Made by a program: the position numbers and the translations under genes
Shown here: positions 17,091-26,298 of the stretch, in pieces
How the letters are laid out: every line of letters begins with the position of its first letter
Position numbering within the stretch: the first letter of the stretch is position 1
DNA from: Evansella vedderi
Lineage (GTDB): Bacteria; Bacillota; Bacilli; Bacillales; Salisediminibacteriaceae
DNA: 64,000 nt
NCBI RefSeq assembly: GCF_030813435.1
Contig: NZ_JAUSUG010000003.1
Location: 1 to 64,000, forward strand
Reading direction: 5' to 3'
The notes under the pieces: generated by a model
Told to the model about the DNA's origin: nothing
The model's database searches: none
The model's input: the letters and a program-made list of their open reading frames with translations, nothing else

Positions 17091-17645
17091 CTACTTATTC
17101 GAGTTTTTTTGCCATAAACGTTCATAGTTCACCTTATTATTTTCTAATTTTAACATATATACATCAGGATTAGTAAGGTCACTCCACTCATTAAACCCAA
17201 AGTTTCTGTTATAATATCTTAGAAGTAAGGACATGATATTTCCGTGTGTTACTATTACTATATTCTGTGATTCACTGATTAGGGCTTTCTCTACAACGTT
17301 CACGATTCGGTCCATTGCTTCCTTGCTTGACTCCCCACCTTTATATTTCAAATCCATGTCCTCGTAAGTTTCCTTTATCTTCTCTAACCAATCAGGCATA
17401 TTTATTGTACTTAGGGTCCGCTCGGCCAATCCGTTATTAATTTCAACGTCAATTTCTAACTTTTCAGCTAGTGGTTGTATGGATTGAATAGCCCTTTTAA
17501 ATGGACTGGAAAGGATTCGGTCAATCCTAACATTTGAAAAAAAATTTGCTAAGTCTTTTGCTTCGTTAAAGCCTTTTTCAGTAAGTGATGCCTCTGGAGG
17601 TTGTCCTTCCGCTTCACAATGTCTTACAACATAGATAGTAGTCAA
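17091..17645 (-). CDS. Histidine phosphatase family protein
   Basis: 184 residues of the phosphoglycerate-mutase-like histidine phosphatase superfamily: RHCE at 8-11 is the RHG-type motif with Cys in place of Gly, followed by LTEKGFNEAKDLA, SSPFKRAIQS, and VTHGNIMSLLL carrying the second catalytic His. Phosphatase activity on a small phosphorylated substrate is expected. Start TTG with GGAGTGAGATAA upstream. It is 60 bp downstream of fosB on the same strand, possibly one transcript. Confidence 0.85.
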   Translation of the reverse strand: MTTIYVVRHCEAEGQPPEASLTEKGFNEAKDLANFFSNVRIDRILSSPFKRAIQSIQPLAEKLEIDVEINNGLAERTLSTINMPDWLEKIKETYEDMDLKYKGGESSKEAMDRIVNVVEKALISESQNIVIVTHGNIMSLLLRYYNRNFGFNEWSDLTNPDVYMLKLENNKVNYERLWQKNSNK

Positions 17646-17706
17646 TTATCTCACTCCAATTCTATTTAAATTATATAGACTTCGTAGAAACAAGGAAGGA
17701 TTCCCG

Positions 17707-18129
17707 TCAATTGTAAAACTCCATGTGTCCTTTTTCCTGTTTATAATAATCCAATCTATCTTGTAAGGTACCAGTATGAAATTCGAATTTATGACCATCT
17801 GGATCCGTAAAGTAAATCGATTTTTTGTCCCGTTCATCCCTAGCACGACTTGGTAAAATATTAACCTTCCAATCTATGAGCTTCTGATATACACTCTCAA
17901 AATCCTTTTCCTCAATGGAAAAAGCTATGTGTGTGTAAGACTTATGTATTTCTGTCCGAGGGATATTCTCTTCTACATTCAGGGCAAGCCACATACCATT
18001 TAAATCAAAATAGGCAGTACTTTTCCCTTTTACTAACAATCTCGCATCAAATACATTACGATAAAAATCAATAGACTTTTCTAAATCAGATACAGAGAAT
18101 AAAGAATGATTCAGACCTTTTATTTTCAA
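17707..18129 (-). CDS. fosB: Metallothiol transferase FosB (fosfomycin resistance)
   Basis: 140 residues of the glyoxalase/VOC fold. [20 protein letters not shown] at the start carries the first metal His; [13 protein letters not shown] the second; [20 protein letters not shown] the Glu ligand and the typical C-terminus. FosB enzymes open the epoxide of fosfomycin by adding a thiol, usually bacillithiol, with a divalent metal. The start is the TTG at 18129, preceded by GAGGTGG at 5 nt and matching the family N-terminus; the longer frame to 18183 is discarded. Confidence 0.92.
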   Translation of the reverse strand: MKIKGLNHSLFSVSDLEKSIDFYRNVFDARLLVKGKSTAYFDLNGMWLALNVEENIPRTEIHKSYTHIAFSIEEKDFESVYQKLIDWKVNILPSRARDERDKKSIYFTDPDGHKFEFHTGTLQDRLDYYKQEKGHMEFYN

Positions 18130-18240
18130 GTATACCACCTCAACGTTTCTATAAGGGTTATCATAATTAAATTTTAACATCATTTTATGTCGAATAAAAA
18201 GGAGCTACGTACTATACGTAGCCCGGTTTTTATAATAGAT

Positions 18241-18549
18241 CTAGACGTTACTAGTTGCTAAAATTTTGTTTAATCTTGTTCGGTTAAACAATTCCTTTGC
18301 TCTCGGGGGGAGATCATTCACAACGACACTGCCTCCATTAGCAATCGCACGTTTTCTTACAGTAACAATCACACCTAGCCCAGTACTATCTATATCATTT
18401 ACTTGGCTAAAGTCAAAAAGAAAACGGTAATACCCCTTAGTAATATAGTGAATTAAGTCCTCTCGTAATAAGGCTGCTTCTTTTGAATAGATAGCCCCAC
18501 TTAAATGAACAATTACCTTGTTATCTCGTATATCTGTAGAATGAGACAT
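18241..18549 (-). CDS. STAS-domain anti-sigma factor antagonist
   Basis: 102 residues, a single STAS domain of the SpoIIAA/RsbV type. The loop with the phosphorylatable Ser is FSQVNDIDSTGLGVIVTV (Ser in DSTGLG). Such proteins bind partner kinases or anti-sigma factors; here it directly follows the chemoreceptor gene, 15 bp apart, so it may be part of a signalling output rather than a sigma-B cascade. AAAGGA 9 nt before the internal ATG decides the start. Confidence 0.85.
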   Translation of the reverse strand: MSHSTDIRDNKVIVHLSGAIYSKEAALLREDLIHYITKGYYRFLFDFSQVNDIDSTGLGVIVTVRKRAIANGGSVVVNDLPPRAKELFNRTRLNKILATSNV

Positions 18550-18563
18550 TCCTATCATTCCTT

Positions 18564-20315
18564 TTATATTTTGAATTTATCGATAGACTCTCTTAAAGAT
18601 TGTGCTAATTCATTCGTTTCGCTGGCGGTGGCCGCGACGGATTCCATAGCTGATTTCGTTTCCTCAGATGATGCTGAGGTCTCTTGAGCATTGATGGAGG
18701 TATTTTCAATACCAGCTGCAAGGGTGTCAATAAGTTCTACAATTTTCTCAGATGATGCAATTTCTTCACTCGTAACCTCAGAAATACTTTCAATATCATT
18801 TACGGTTTTCTTAACTGCTTTAAGAATTTCTTCTAATGAATCACCACATACACTTACAATAGATGAACCTTGATCCACTTGTGATTTACTTTCTTTAATA
18901 GCTAGTACTGCATCACTTGTGCTATTGGAGATTTGTAAGATCAATTCCGCCACTTTTGTTGCACCTTGACTGGACTGTTCCGCCAATTTCTTAACTTCAT
19001 CCGCTACAACTGCAAAACCTTTCCCTGCTTCTCCTGCTCGAGCTGCTTCAATTGCTGCATTTAATGCTAATAAATTCGTTTGATCAGAAATGTTTGTTAT
19101 CATATCCGTAATTGTTTTTATTGCCCCTGTATACTCATTTAACGTTTGAATAAACTTTTCTGTTTCATCCGTTGATAATTTAATATTTTCCATACATTTA
19201 ATGGCATCTTCCACTGTCTTTTTCCCAACATTAGCCGTCTCATAGGTACTCTTAGAATTTTTAGCAGAAGAATAGGACTTTTCTTTCGCAATTTGAATTA
19301 AGGAAGAGAGTTCTAACAGGGTTGCCGATACTTCTAGCATTGTACAGTTTCCCTTCTCCGCATCTGTTGATGTAACTTGACTATTATTGGATATACTATT
19401 TATGGCATTGGTAACTTCCTCACTGGAAGCTGCCATATAATCTGAAGAAGAAGCGAGAGTTCGTGCGGAGCTTTCTACCTCACCAACAAGCCCCCTTAAG
19501 TTTTCAACCATTTCGTTTAAGCTTTCTGTTAACTTTCCTACTTCGTCCTTAGATTTAACCGCTAATGGTTCTCCTGTAAGGTCCCCGTTAGCTACATCCT
19601 CTAAACGAGTTGCCGCGGAGGAAATAGGGTTTACAATCATATTTGCAATAATAAGTGCAGCTGTAATCGCGATCACGATGGCAGCAATGGTAATGAGGAT
19701 AAATGTCCACTGTAATAGCTGACCGTTTTGTAGTAAATCCTTTTCAAGCTCTACAATTTTGGCATCCTGTAAGTCAAATATCACCTGCCATGCTTCAATT
19801 GCTTCCATTGCATAAACAGTACAAAATTCTTCCATTATATCAATCGTATGTTCAAAGGAAGGTCTTTTAAAGGTATGGGAATATTGATCAGGATTCCCAT
19901 TCCCAAATACACCATTATGATCATCAAACGTTGGAACAACTTCATCCGTAATTAAGGTTCTCCACCTTGCTGTTCGCTCATCTGCTGCAGCAATAGCATC
20001 GGCATATTCAGGATCATTCCCAAAGCTTTCAAGTAACATTTCTTGTGTTGCAATAGAGTATTCTGTGAGTTCCTCAAACTCTTTTGCTAGTTCCGGATCT
20101 CCATATAAAATATAACCTCGGGCTGTCACAACTCGGTATGTAACATTATGCTTCATTTCTTCTGCAGCTTTTAATAATTCATATTCCTCTTCCACCATTT
20201 TCCTTACATCGTCTGTATAGTTTGAGATCCCGATGTATCCAAAAATCCCCATAACTAAAACAGTCAGCACCACTAATCCAAAGCCACTAAGTATCTTCAA
20301 CCTTAAACTTTTCAA
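18564..20315 (-). CDS. Methyl-accepting chemotaxis protein
   Basis: 583 residues. TM1 about 8-28, an extracytoplasmic helical sensor domain of about 175 residues, TM2 about 205-227, a HAMP domain ([20 protein letters not shown]), and a cytoplasmic signalling domain whose hairpin tip reads [20 protein letters not shown]. Binds CheW/CheA. The sensor is rich in E and Y and of the four-helix type; ligand unknown. Start TTG with GGAGTGATCG. Behind a cyclic-di-GMP-I riboswitch and terminator, so expression of this receptor and the STAS protein probably depends on cyclic di-GMP. Confidence 0.93.
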   Translation of the reverse strand: MKSLRLKILSGFGLVVLTVLVMGIFGYIGISNYTDDVRKMVEEEYELLKAAEEMKHNVTYRVVTARGYILYGDPELAKEFEELTEYSIATQEMLLESFGNDPEYADAIAAADERTARWRTLITDEVVPTFDDHNGVFGNGNPDQYSHTFKRPSFEHTIDIMEEFCTVYAMEAIEAWQVIFDLQDAKIVELEKDLLQNGQLLQWTFILITIAAIVIAITAALIIANMIVNPISSAATRLEDVANGDLTGEPLAVKSKDEVGKLTESLNEMVENLRGLVGEVESSARTLASSSDYMAASSEEVTNAINSISNNSQVTSTDAEKGNCTMLEVSATLLELSSLIQIAKEKSYSSAKNSKSTYETANVGKKTVEDAIKCMENIKLSTDETEKFIQTLNEYTGAIKTITDMITNISDQTNLLALNAAIEAARAGEAGKGFAVVADEVKKLAEQSSQGATKVAELILQISNSTSDAVLAIKESKSQVDQGSSIVSVCGDSLEEILKAVKKTVNDIESISEVTSEEIASSEKIVELIDTLAAGIENTSINAQETSASSEETKSAMESVAATASETNELAQSLRESIDKFKI

Positions 20316-20358
20316 AAACGATCACTCCAATATCTCATAAAATCAATTCTAATCTCTA

Positions 20359-20390
20359 GAAAAAGCTCACCAAAAAAGACTGGTGAGCTG
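20359..20390 (-). terminator. Riboswitch-controlled terminator upstream of MCP gene
   Basis: On the minus strand AGCTCACCAGTCTTTTTTGG continues to GTGAGCT and then TTTTT: a 9-bp stem with a T run, located between the aptamer and the MCP start. This is the likely expression platform. Confidence 0.75.
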
Positions 20391-20432
20391 GTAAAGGTTT
20401 TGCAGGAACTTTACTAACAACCTATCCATTTT

Positions 20433-20510
20433 GGTAACTCGGCTGCCATTGTAACGTATACTTTAGGCCCGTAGCTTTGCGTCCCCAGCTTTCGCAAGGT
20501 TTGCCTTTTT
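20433..20510 (-). ncRNA. Cyclic-di-GMP-I (GEMM-I) riboswitch
   Basis: The minus strand contains AAGGCAAACCTTGCGAAAGC, then GGGGACGCAAAGCTACGGGC, CTAAAG and finally GCAGCCGAGTTACC. These are the conserved elements of the GEMM-I aptamer: the GNRA-type GCGAAAGC loop, GGACGCAAAGC core, and the tetraloop receptor side ending in GGTTACC-like sequence. Located 120 bp upstream of the chemoreceptor gene with a terminator between. Confidence 0.93.
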
Positions 20511-20687
20511 CAAAGATAGAAATAGAATATTAAATTTTAAACTTTAAACATAGAAAAACAAAGCACATTACAATAATAGATATAATTCAACAAAAAAGAA
20601 AAGAGGTTCTTTGAAATATCTTAATCGCGGTAGAAAAGACCCATTATTGGTATGCAAATACATTGCTTTCCTGCCGGTTTCAAAGGA

Positions 20688-21938
20688 TTACTTCATTTTT
20701 ACAACAGGGGTTTTCCTTAAGTACAAAATGATCATGCCTGTGATTATAGCTGAACCTAAGAATATAAAATGGACTGGTATAACCTCTCCTAAAGCTCCTA
20801 CCCCTATAAATGCAAATGGAACTGCAAGCTTCATGATGGTGGAAGAGGTACCCGCTACACGACCTAATAAATGATTAGGGGTTGTTTCCTGCCGAAGTGT
20901 GAAGTAGTGAATATTGATTAATCCTCCAGTAAAACCATTAAAAAACATCCCTATGGCAAGCCAATACCAATCCATTGACAAAAACAAAATGACATAGCCG
21001 ATACTCTCTAAACCTAACGCTAGGAGGAATAGTGATCCCCGATTGATCCACCGCGTAATTTTCTTTGCAATGATGGCAGCTAGCAATCCTCCAACTGCGG
21101 AACTGGAAAGAATGAGACCCATTTGTGTTTCCATTACATTCATGACATCTAATGCGAAGAAAATAAGGACTGCTAGTGTTGCTGCTGAGGCGATATTACT
21201 TAGGAGCACCATGATCGTTAGATTCCACAGCTCCCTATTTTCTATAAGACTGTTCCAGCCTTCTTTAATATCTTTGAAAATACTATTATTTGTTTTCGTT
21301 ACATCCGATTTTTCCTCAAGTGGAAGCCTTAAAAAGCTAGTGAACAATAATAGGAATAATAAACCTATGAGGGTTATGGAAAGTCCGTAAACATAATTCA
21401 TGGCCACTAATATAATCCCAGCAAAGGCTGGGCCGACTAAGCTTACGGTAGTACGAATAAACGAGATAATGGAATTAGCTGAGGTCAATTGATTCTTATC
21501 TACCATTAAAGGGAGGACCGTATGATAGGCATTGCCAAATGTGTACCCTGCTGTATAAAGAATAAATCCAAAAAGATAAAGATGCCATAACTGAATATTG
21601 GAGGACATTAAAAAGATAATAATCCCTAATATGGAAAGTGCTTGTATACTTGCGGCACTCAGCAATACATATTTTCGATTAAACCGATCCACGAGAACTC
21701 CGACAAAAATGGCTAATAACAAATTTGGTAAAAATTCAATTCCCCGCATCGTTCCCATTGCCAATGTGGACTGGGTTAAATCATAAATAATAATTGGCAA
21801 TGCCAAGGTAAAGATATAAAAGGTTAAGTTAGATATGGAACTACCGGTTAAAAGGAGCAAAAACTGGCTGTTTCTCCATAATGACTTGTTTCCATTTCCC
21901 ACTGGTTCATTGACTTTTTCTTTCACTGCTGCTTTCAT
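20688..21938 (-). CDS. MFS transporter
   Basis: 416 residues with twelve predicted helices. Of the enterobactin-exporter/MFS_3 type: the loop between helices 2 and 3 reads GVLVDRFNRKYVLL, a version of the MFS motif A. Divergent from the SgrR-like regulator, a pairing usual for SgrR-type regulators and efflux transporters, so it probably exports a compound sensed by the regulator's solute-binding domain. ATG at 21938 with AGGGAG 8 nt upstream is preferred over GTG/ATG just before it. Confidence 0.85.
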   Translation of the reverse strand: MKAAVKEKVNEPVGNGNKSLWRNSQFLLLLTGSSISNLTFYIFTLALPIIIYDLTQSTLAMGTMRGIEFLPNLLLAIFVGVLVDRFNRKYVLLSAASIQALSILGIIIFLMSSNIQLWHLYLFGFILYTAGYTFGNAYHTVLPLMVDKNQLTSANSIISFIRTTVSLVGPAFAGIILVAMNYVYGLSITLIGLLFLLLFTSFLRLPLEEKSDVTKTNNSIFKDIKEGWNSLIENRELWNLTIMVLLSNIASAATLAVLIFFALDVMNVMETQMGLILSSSAVGGLLAAIIAKKITRWINRGSLFLLALGLESIGYVILFLSMDWYWLAIGMFFNGFTGGLINIHYFTLRQETTPNHLLGRVAGTSSTIMKLAVPFAFIGVGALGEVIPVHFIFLGSAIITGMIILYLRKTPVVKMK

Positions 21939-22142
21939 GTTCATCACTCCCTAAATCTTTTTACAAGGATCTTTTAGTATAGATTGTTGTTTTAAAATAA
22001 CGCTTTTGAAACGCGAAATTCTCCTCTCTCGCTCGTGGTTCATGCATTTCTAGAGACAAACTTCGTAACGAATTAAAAAAATTAAGTTTGCTAAATAGCC
22101 TTTTACAAATCAAATTTTATCTGTGGAAAAGGTGACTAAAAA

Positions 22143-22169
22143 GTGTACAATTAATTTATAATTGTTCAC
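22143..22169. promoter_or_regulatory. Inverted repeat over the SgrR-like gene promoter
   Basis: GTGTACAATT and AATTGTTCAC (one mismatch) around a 7-nt spacer. TATAAT at 22157-22162 lies inside it, with a GTGACT-like -35 about 18 nt upstream. Likely operator for autoregulation by the SgrR-like protein. Confidence 0.5.
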
Positions 22170-22201
22170 CTTTTTAAACTCCAATAGTAAGGGATGAGAA
22201 C

Positions 22202-24001
22202 ATGATGAAATTAACGGAACATTATCTTCAACTGAGGGATAGTCTAGGGAATACGGTAGAAAACGAGGATTTTACCATAACCATTGATGAATTAGCCGAT
22301 ATTTTATGCTGCACACCTAGGTACACAAAGAAGATAATGAAGGAAATGCACAATCAAAACTGGATTAATTGGAAAGTAGCCTACGGCAGGGGAAAGCGAC
22401 CGACACTTACCTTTTTGAAAAACAAAGGGGAAGTCCTTTTTGAAGTCGCTAAATCTCATATTCGATCCGGGCGCTATAAAGAGGGGCTCCAAACAATAAG
22501 TTCAGTGGGTCCACCTTATCAGCAACTATTAAATGACTGGCTCGTGAATCAGTTTGGCTACATAGAAGAAAGTCATCAAGATGAACAATTAGATATCTTA
22601 CGCTACCCTTTTTATTATTCTATTGTTCATTTAGATCCCGCCCATATTAATTCCATACATGAAAACCATTTAGTTGATCATATATTTGATACACTCCTCG
22701 TTTATAATCTACAGACGAAATCAGTGGAGCCGCACTTGGCTCATCACTACGAATCTAGCGAGGACGGGATGAAATGGCGATTTTATTTGAGAAAGGGAGT
22801 TTATTTTCACCATGGAAGGGAATTAACAGCAAATGACATTGTTCAATCGTTTCAAAGGCTGAAAGAAACCGCGTTTCATAACAAATCAATGATAAGGAAT
22901 ATACGTAGTGTTGACGTTGTAAAAACGTGGATGGTGGAATTCACCTTATTCAAGCCTGATTATTTATTTCCACACGCATTATGTCACAAACAATTATCCA
23001 TTATACCCCTTGAAATTTATCAAAATGCAAGGGAAGGATTCACGAAACTACCAACAGGAACTGGACCTTTTAAGATTACAAAACATGATGAGTCTATGAT
23101 AAGACTGGATGCCCATCAGCATTACTTTAAGGGACGCCCCCATTTGGACCGCGTGGAAATTATCACCTTAGCCGATTTAGATCAGACTACCAAACGTGAT
23201 TTTACTGACTATTTTTCCCATGATGTTTCCGAGAAGAACAGCCCTATGTATTGGGAGGAAGTTCAACAACCTGAAGAAGGGGCAACATATATAACTTTTA
23301 ATTTATTTAAAGGTGGACCACATCAATCTATCAAGGTTAGAGAAGCCATTAACTATGCTATTGATAAGGATGCCCTTTGCGATTTTTTAGGAGGAAAACA
23401 TATCTTCCCTGCAGATAGTCAACTAATAAATGAAACGGATAAGACATATGTAAACCAATATAACCCAGATAAGTCGAAGGAACTACTTCATGAGGCTGGC
23501 TATTCAGGAGAGACACTAACACTTTATGCAACCCAATTAAGGAAGAATGCTTCTGTTCGGAAGGAAGCATTCTGGATCAAAGAACAGTGTGAGAAAGTGG
23601 GGATTATGGTCGATGTCCATGTTGTGCCCATTAATGATCTCTTAAGGGAACAAACTAGGAAAAAAGCGGATATGATTATTGGCGGAGTGGCTTTCGGAAA
23701 CGACATTGTCTATTCCTTCTATCGTTATTTACAAATGCCAGCCAGCTTTGTGAAAAATTTAATGGGTAAAGAATTAGGGAGTGTAATAGAAAGTCAACTA
23801 ATGAAAGTGGTACAAGAGCCAGATATGGATAGACAGATGGGCTATTTACTCGAGCTTGAACGTATGATCAAAGGGGATTTTGCGATTATTCATCTTTACC
23901 ATCGAAGTCATGCGATTAATGTGAACAGTAACTCCCAACTACAAGGAGTCAGCTTAGAAGGCTTTGGGAGGGTGAATTATAAAGATTTATGGTTTAAGTA
24001 A
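22202..24001 (+). CDS. SgrR-family transcriptional regulator
   Basis: 599 residues. Residues about 1-115 form the SgrR-type N-terminal DNA-binding domain (TIDELADILCCTPRYTKKIM is the helix-turn-helix). Residues about 150-599 form an SBP_bac_5 solute-binding domain (PHLAHHYESSEDGMKWRFYL, GTGPFKITKHDE, REAINYAIDKDALC) that is cytoplasmic because there is no signal peptide. These proteins sense a small ligand and regulate neighbouring transport genes. Divergent from the MFS gene with a palindrome over its own promoter. RBS AAGGGATGAG. Confidence 0.9.
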   Translation: MMKLTEHYLQLRDSLGNTVENEDFTITIDELADILCCTPRYTKKIMKEMHNQNWINWKVAYGRGKRPTLTFLKNKGEVLFEVAKSHIRSGRYKEGLQTISSVGPPYQQLLNDWLVNQFGYIEESHQDEQLDILRYPFYYSIVHLDPAHINSIHENHLVDHIFDTLLVYNLQTKSVEPHLAHHYESSEDGMKWRFYLRKGVYFHHGRELTANDIVQSFQRLKETAFHNKSMIRNIRSVDVVKTWMVEFTLFKPDYLFPHALCHKQLSIIPLEIYQNAREGFTKLPTGTGPFKITKHDESMIRLDAHQHYFKGRPHLDRVEIITLADLDQTTKRDFTDYFSHDVSEKNSPMYWEEVQQPEEGATYITFNLFKGGPHQSIKVREAINYAIDKDALCDFLGGKHIFPADSQLINETDKTYVNQYNPDKSKELLHEAGYSGETLTLYATQLRKNASVRKEAFWIKEQCEKVGIMVDVHVVPINDLLREQTRKKADMIIGGVAFGNDIVYSFYRYLQMPASFVKNLMGKELGSVIESQLMKVVQEPDMDRQMGYLLELERMIKGDFAIIHLYHRSHAINVNSNSQLQGVSLEGFGRVNYKDLWFK

Positions 24002-24040
24002 CCTTTTAAAACTTCCTATCGTTATCATTGAAAAAAAATC

Positions 24041-24083
24041 AATAAACGCGTTGGACTCGAGCTTTCTTCCTTTCGCGTTTATT
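24041..24083 (-). terminator. Terminator after 24179-25737 operon
   Basis: AATAAACGCG pairs with CGCGTTTATT; the minus strand continues with a run of eight T. Confidence 0.65.
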
Positions 24084-24178
24084 GAACTATGAACGTGATT
24101 TGGTTTTCATTAAATTCACAGTAAGATTTCCGTTCTTCATTTATAAGGTTTTTTATAAGGTTTCCCCACATAGAGAAA

Positions 24179-24697
24179 CTATATCTTTACCATAATTGTT
24201 CTAATATTTTCCCACCCATAAACTAATTCTTTAAGCTTCTTTCCGGCAATCTCAATCTCTACTTTGTCGATTACTTTAGCGCCTAATGATTCGTAAAACA
24301 GCCGGGATTGATTATCTTCCAACACTAAAACAAGCATGGAATGAATACCGGATTTCTCTAATTCTTCCATAATTGGTTTTACAAGCAACCTTCCAATCCC
24401 TTGCCCTTGGGATTCTTTTACTATGTAGATGGCGTAAAGTTCGCCTTTAAACCCCTGGTACTCTCCGCTTCTTTCTTTTCCACCAGTGGAAAATCCAATA
24501 ATTTCCCCTTTCTCATTTTCAGCGACAAAAACATTGCCCTTCGGTATATTATTTTTCCAAATTTGCTCCCGACCTTCGTAAGTCAAATTAGTTAAATATT
24601 CATCAGGTATAATACCTTTATAGGTCGTTCTCCAACTGTCCACATGGACTTTCGCAACTCCAGATGCATCCGTTAAAACGGCTTTTCTTACTTTCAA
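24179..24697 (-). CDS. GNAT family N-acetyltransferase
   Basis: 172 residues. VRKAVLTDASGVAKVHVDSW with TTYKGIIPDEYL is a hallmark of a widespread GNAT subgroup; acetyl-CoA motif SQGQGIGRLL; VLEDNQSRLFYESLGAK near the end. Substrate unknown. The TTG at 24697 with GAGGTG 6 nt upstream is preferred to the GTG three codons before. Last gene of the Nudix-GrpB-GNAT operon; starts 11 bp after the GrpB stop. Confidence 0.85.
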   Translation of the reverse strand: MKVRKAVLTDASGVAKVHVDSWRTTYKGIIPDEYLTNLTYEGREQIWKNNIPKGNVFVAENEKGEIIGFSTGGKERSGEYQGFKGELYAIYIVKESQGQGIGRLLVKPIMEELEKSGIHSMLVLVLEDNQSRLFYESLGAKVIDKVEIEIAGKKLKELVYGWENIRTIMVKI

Positions 24698-24707
24698 AAA
24701 AAACACC

Positions 24708-25220
24708 TCACTTTTGATACCATTTCAGTGCCCGTTGCTCCATCTCCTTCACAAAGCCATCCTTTCCTTCAATGTATGCTGCTATTTCGTATGGAAATTG
24801 TTGAGCCAGTGATTGTTTTAATTCGCCGTACTCTTTTTTAACCTGCGGAAAGGTACTTAGATATTCACGGAAAGCTAAATGTCTTGTAATATCTTCACTT
24901 CCTACTTGAAAAATATGTACGTGATGAGTACGATTGTCACCACCCTTTTGAAAGTAGCGACGTTTAGGAATACCATTCTCTCCCCTTGGTTCATACCCAA
25001 TTTCTATCATTGCTTGGTTGTAATTATCTACTTTTTCAATGTCTCTCACGACGGGCATGATGTCTATAATCGGTTTTGCTTGGAGTCCGCGGACCGCTGT
25101 GCTTCCAATGTGGTGAAGAGCAACCAACTCATCTTCGAAAATGTTAGCTAGTTTATTTTCTTCTTCTTTAAACATGATGAGCCAAGCTTCGTTATAGGCA
25201 CATACTTCCACTTTACGCAT
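24708..25220 (-). CDS. GrpB family (UPF0157) nucleotidyltransferase-fold protein
   Basis: 170 residues. MRKVEVCAYNEAWLIMFKEE starts the domain; HHIGSTAVRGLQAKPIIDIM is the GrpB signature, a variant of the nucleotidyltransferase GS...D motif; HHVHIFQ follows. Biochemical role of the family is not settled. The open frame extends 40 codons upstream, but that part is the antiparallel reading of the Nudix 3' end; the ATG at 25220 has GAGGGAGAAC upstream and begins where the family begins. Confidence 0.88.
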   Translation of the reverse strand: MRKVEVCAYNEAWLIMFKEEENKLANIFEDELVALHHIGSTAVRGLQAKPIIDIMPVVRDIEKVDNYNQAMIEIGYEPRGENGIPKRRYFQKGGDNRTHHVHIFQVGSEDITRHLAFREYLSTFPQVKKEYGELKQSLAQQFPYEIAAYIEGKDGFVKEMEQRALKWYQK

Positions 25221-25239
25221 TACAAAGTTCTCCCTCTCA

Positions 25240-25737
25240 TTATTTTGATAGCATTGCTTCTTGTAATAGTACCGAATGAAAAGAATGAACATGGTTACCG
25301 TCATAAGTGAAATTATGCTGATAAATCCCTTCGTCTTCAAAAAGGGTAGTTAGATAGTACTTAAGATTAGCAATCCCTTTGTTATCGGGGTGAAGAATCC
25401 AGGATAGGCTCTTCTAATCTAATATCCCTTCTTCCACTTTTATCGGTGTAGGAAATGCATATTCTTCTTGTAAGTCCGCAATAAATAGGTGCATACCACC
25501 GTAGTAGGAACCTTTTGGATTAGTCCAAGTTACATCCCCTTTATACTTCACCCTATCAATCTCTAATTCTATTCCTGTCTCTTCCTTTACTTCACGTATA
25601 ATGCAGTCAAGAGGTGTTTCTTCTCTGTTGATTTTGCCGCCGACACCGTTCCATGCCCCCATCCACGCATTCTTTTCCCTATTTAGCAATAAAATATTTT
25701 CTCCTTGTCTGATAAAACAAATAGTATATTCAAACAT
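25240..25737 (-). pseudogene. Nudix hydrolase interrupted by an in-frame amber codon
   Basis: Reads MFEYTICFIRQGENILLLNR, then the Nudix box GKINREETPLDCIIREVKEE with ETGIE, as in 8-oxo-dGTP diphosphatases. After KVEEGILD there is a TAG (25414-25416, codon 108), then the same frame continues KSLSWILHPDNKGIANLKYY and on to a stop at 25240. The expected residue at the TAG is Trp (TGG), as in EGILDW of related proteins. So a single G-to-A change truncates an otherwise intact 165-residue gene. Good RBS AGGAAGGG. The catalytic box is before the stop, but the C-terminal helix would be lost. Confidence 0.85.
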
Positions 25738-25952
25738 CCAGCATCCCTTCCTACTGATAAAATTAACTTTCACAAATCTTAACCAAATTTCTACCCTGCC
25801 TGTATGGTTATCCCCTACGATATTATCAATCTATCAAAAGTTTAACATTAATTACCTGTTCAATGTGAAAAAGAACACTTTTCGCACTCAAATATGGTTT
25901 AACCTATCATATTATTCGTCCTTTTATCAAAGCATCTGTTCCCTATATTGTT

Positions 25953-26057
25953 TTACTATCCGATTTGAGGAGTTTACTTGCCGTTTAAGATACTTTACTA
26001 GCGGAAATGAGTGCTTTACTATCCGAAACAGCTACTTTACTTGCCGCTGTCACAAGT
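25953..26057. repeat. Five 21-bp units, TTACTnnCCG array
   Basis: Units begin exactly every 21 bp at 25953, 25974, 25995, 26016 and 26037: TTACTATCCG, TTACTTGCCG, TTACTAGCGG, TTACTATCCG, TTACTTGCCG, each followed by 11 variable bases. No spacer conservation and no cas genes. Lies beyond the 3' end of the ABC permease gene. Confidence 0.75.
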
Positions 26058-26233
26058 TGGACACATATCTTCATCGACTCCTACTATTTTTTTAACTCAC
26101 AACTTGCTGATTTCAATATTGGTGTCTTCATTTCTATTTAAAGATCATAAAAAAACCATAATCTTTTCGAATATGGTCTAATCTAACAAATTATGGAGTT
26201 ATTTACTTATAACCTTTACTCCTTATGTTGATT

Positions 26234-26275
26234 TTACTATCCAAAACAGCTGCTTTACTTGCTATTGTCACAATT
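26234..26275. repeat. Two further 21-bp units
   Basis: TTACTATCCAAAACAGCTGC T and TTACTTGCTATTGTCACAAT T, close matches to units 4-5 of the array at 25953. Together with the following sequence up to about 26322 they form a diverged direct copy of 26016-26116. Confidence 0.65.
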
Positions 26276-26298
26276 AAGACACATCTCCTATACTTTTT

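Noticed and set aside
17646-17846. 66-residue minus-strand frame between the phosphatase and fosB
   Set aside because: Overlaps the 3' end of fosB in another frame and has no RBS.
25601-26095. 164-residue plus-strand frame
   Set aside because: Antisense of the Nudix gene followed by the 21-bp repeat array; no RBS, no family-like features.
25953-26275. CRISPR-like periodic array
   Set aside because: The period is 21 bp with no separate constant repeat and spacer of CRISPR length, and no cas genes are near.
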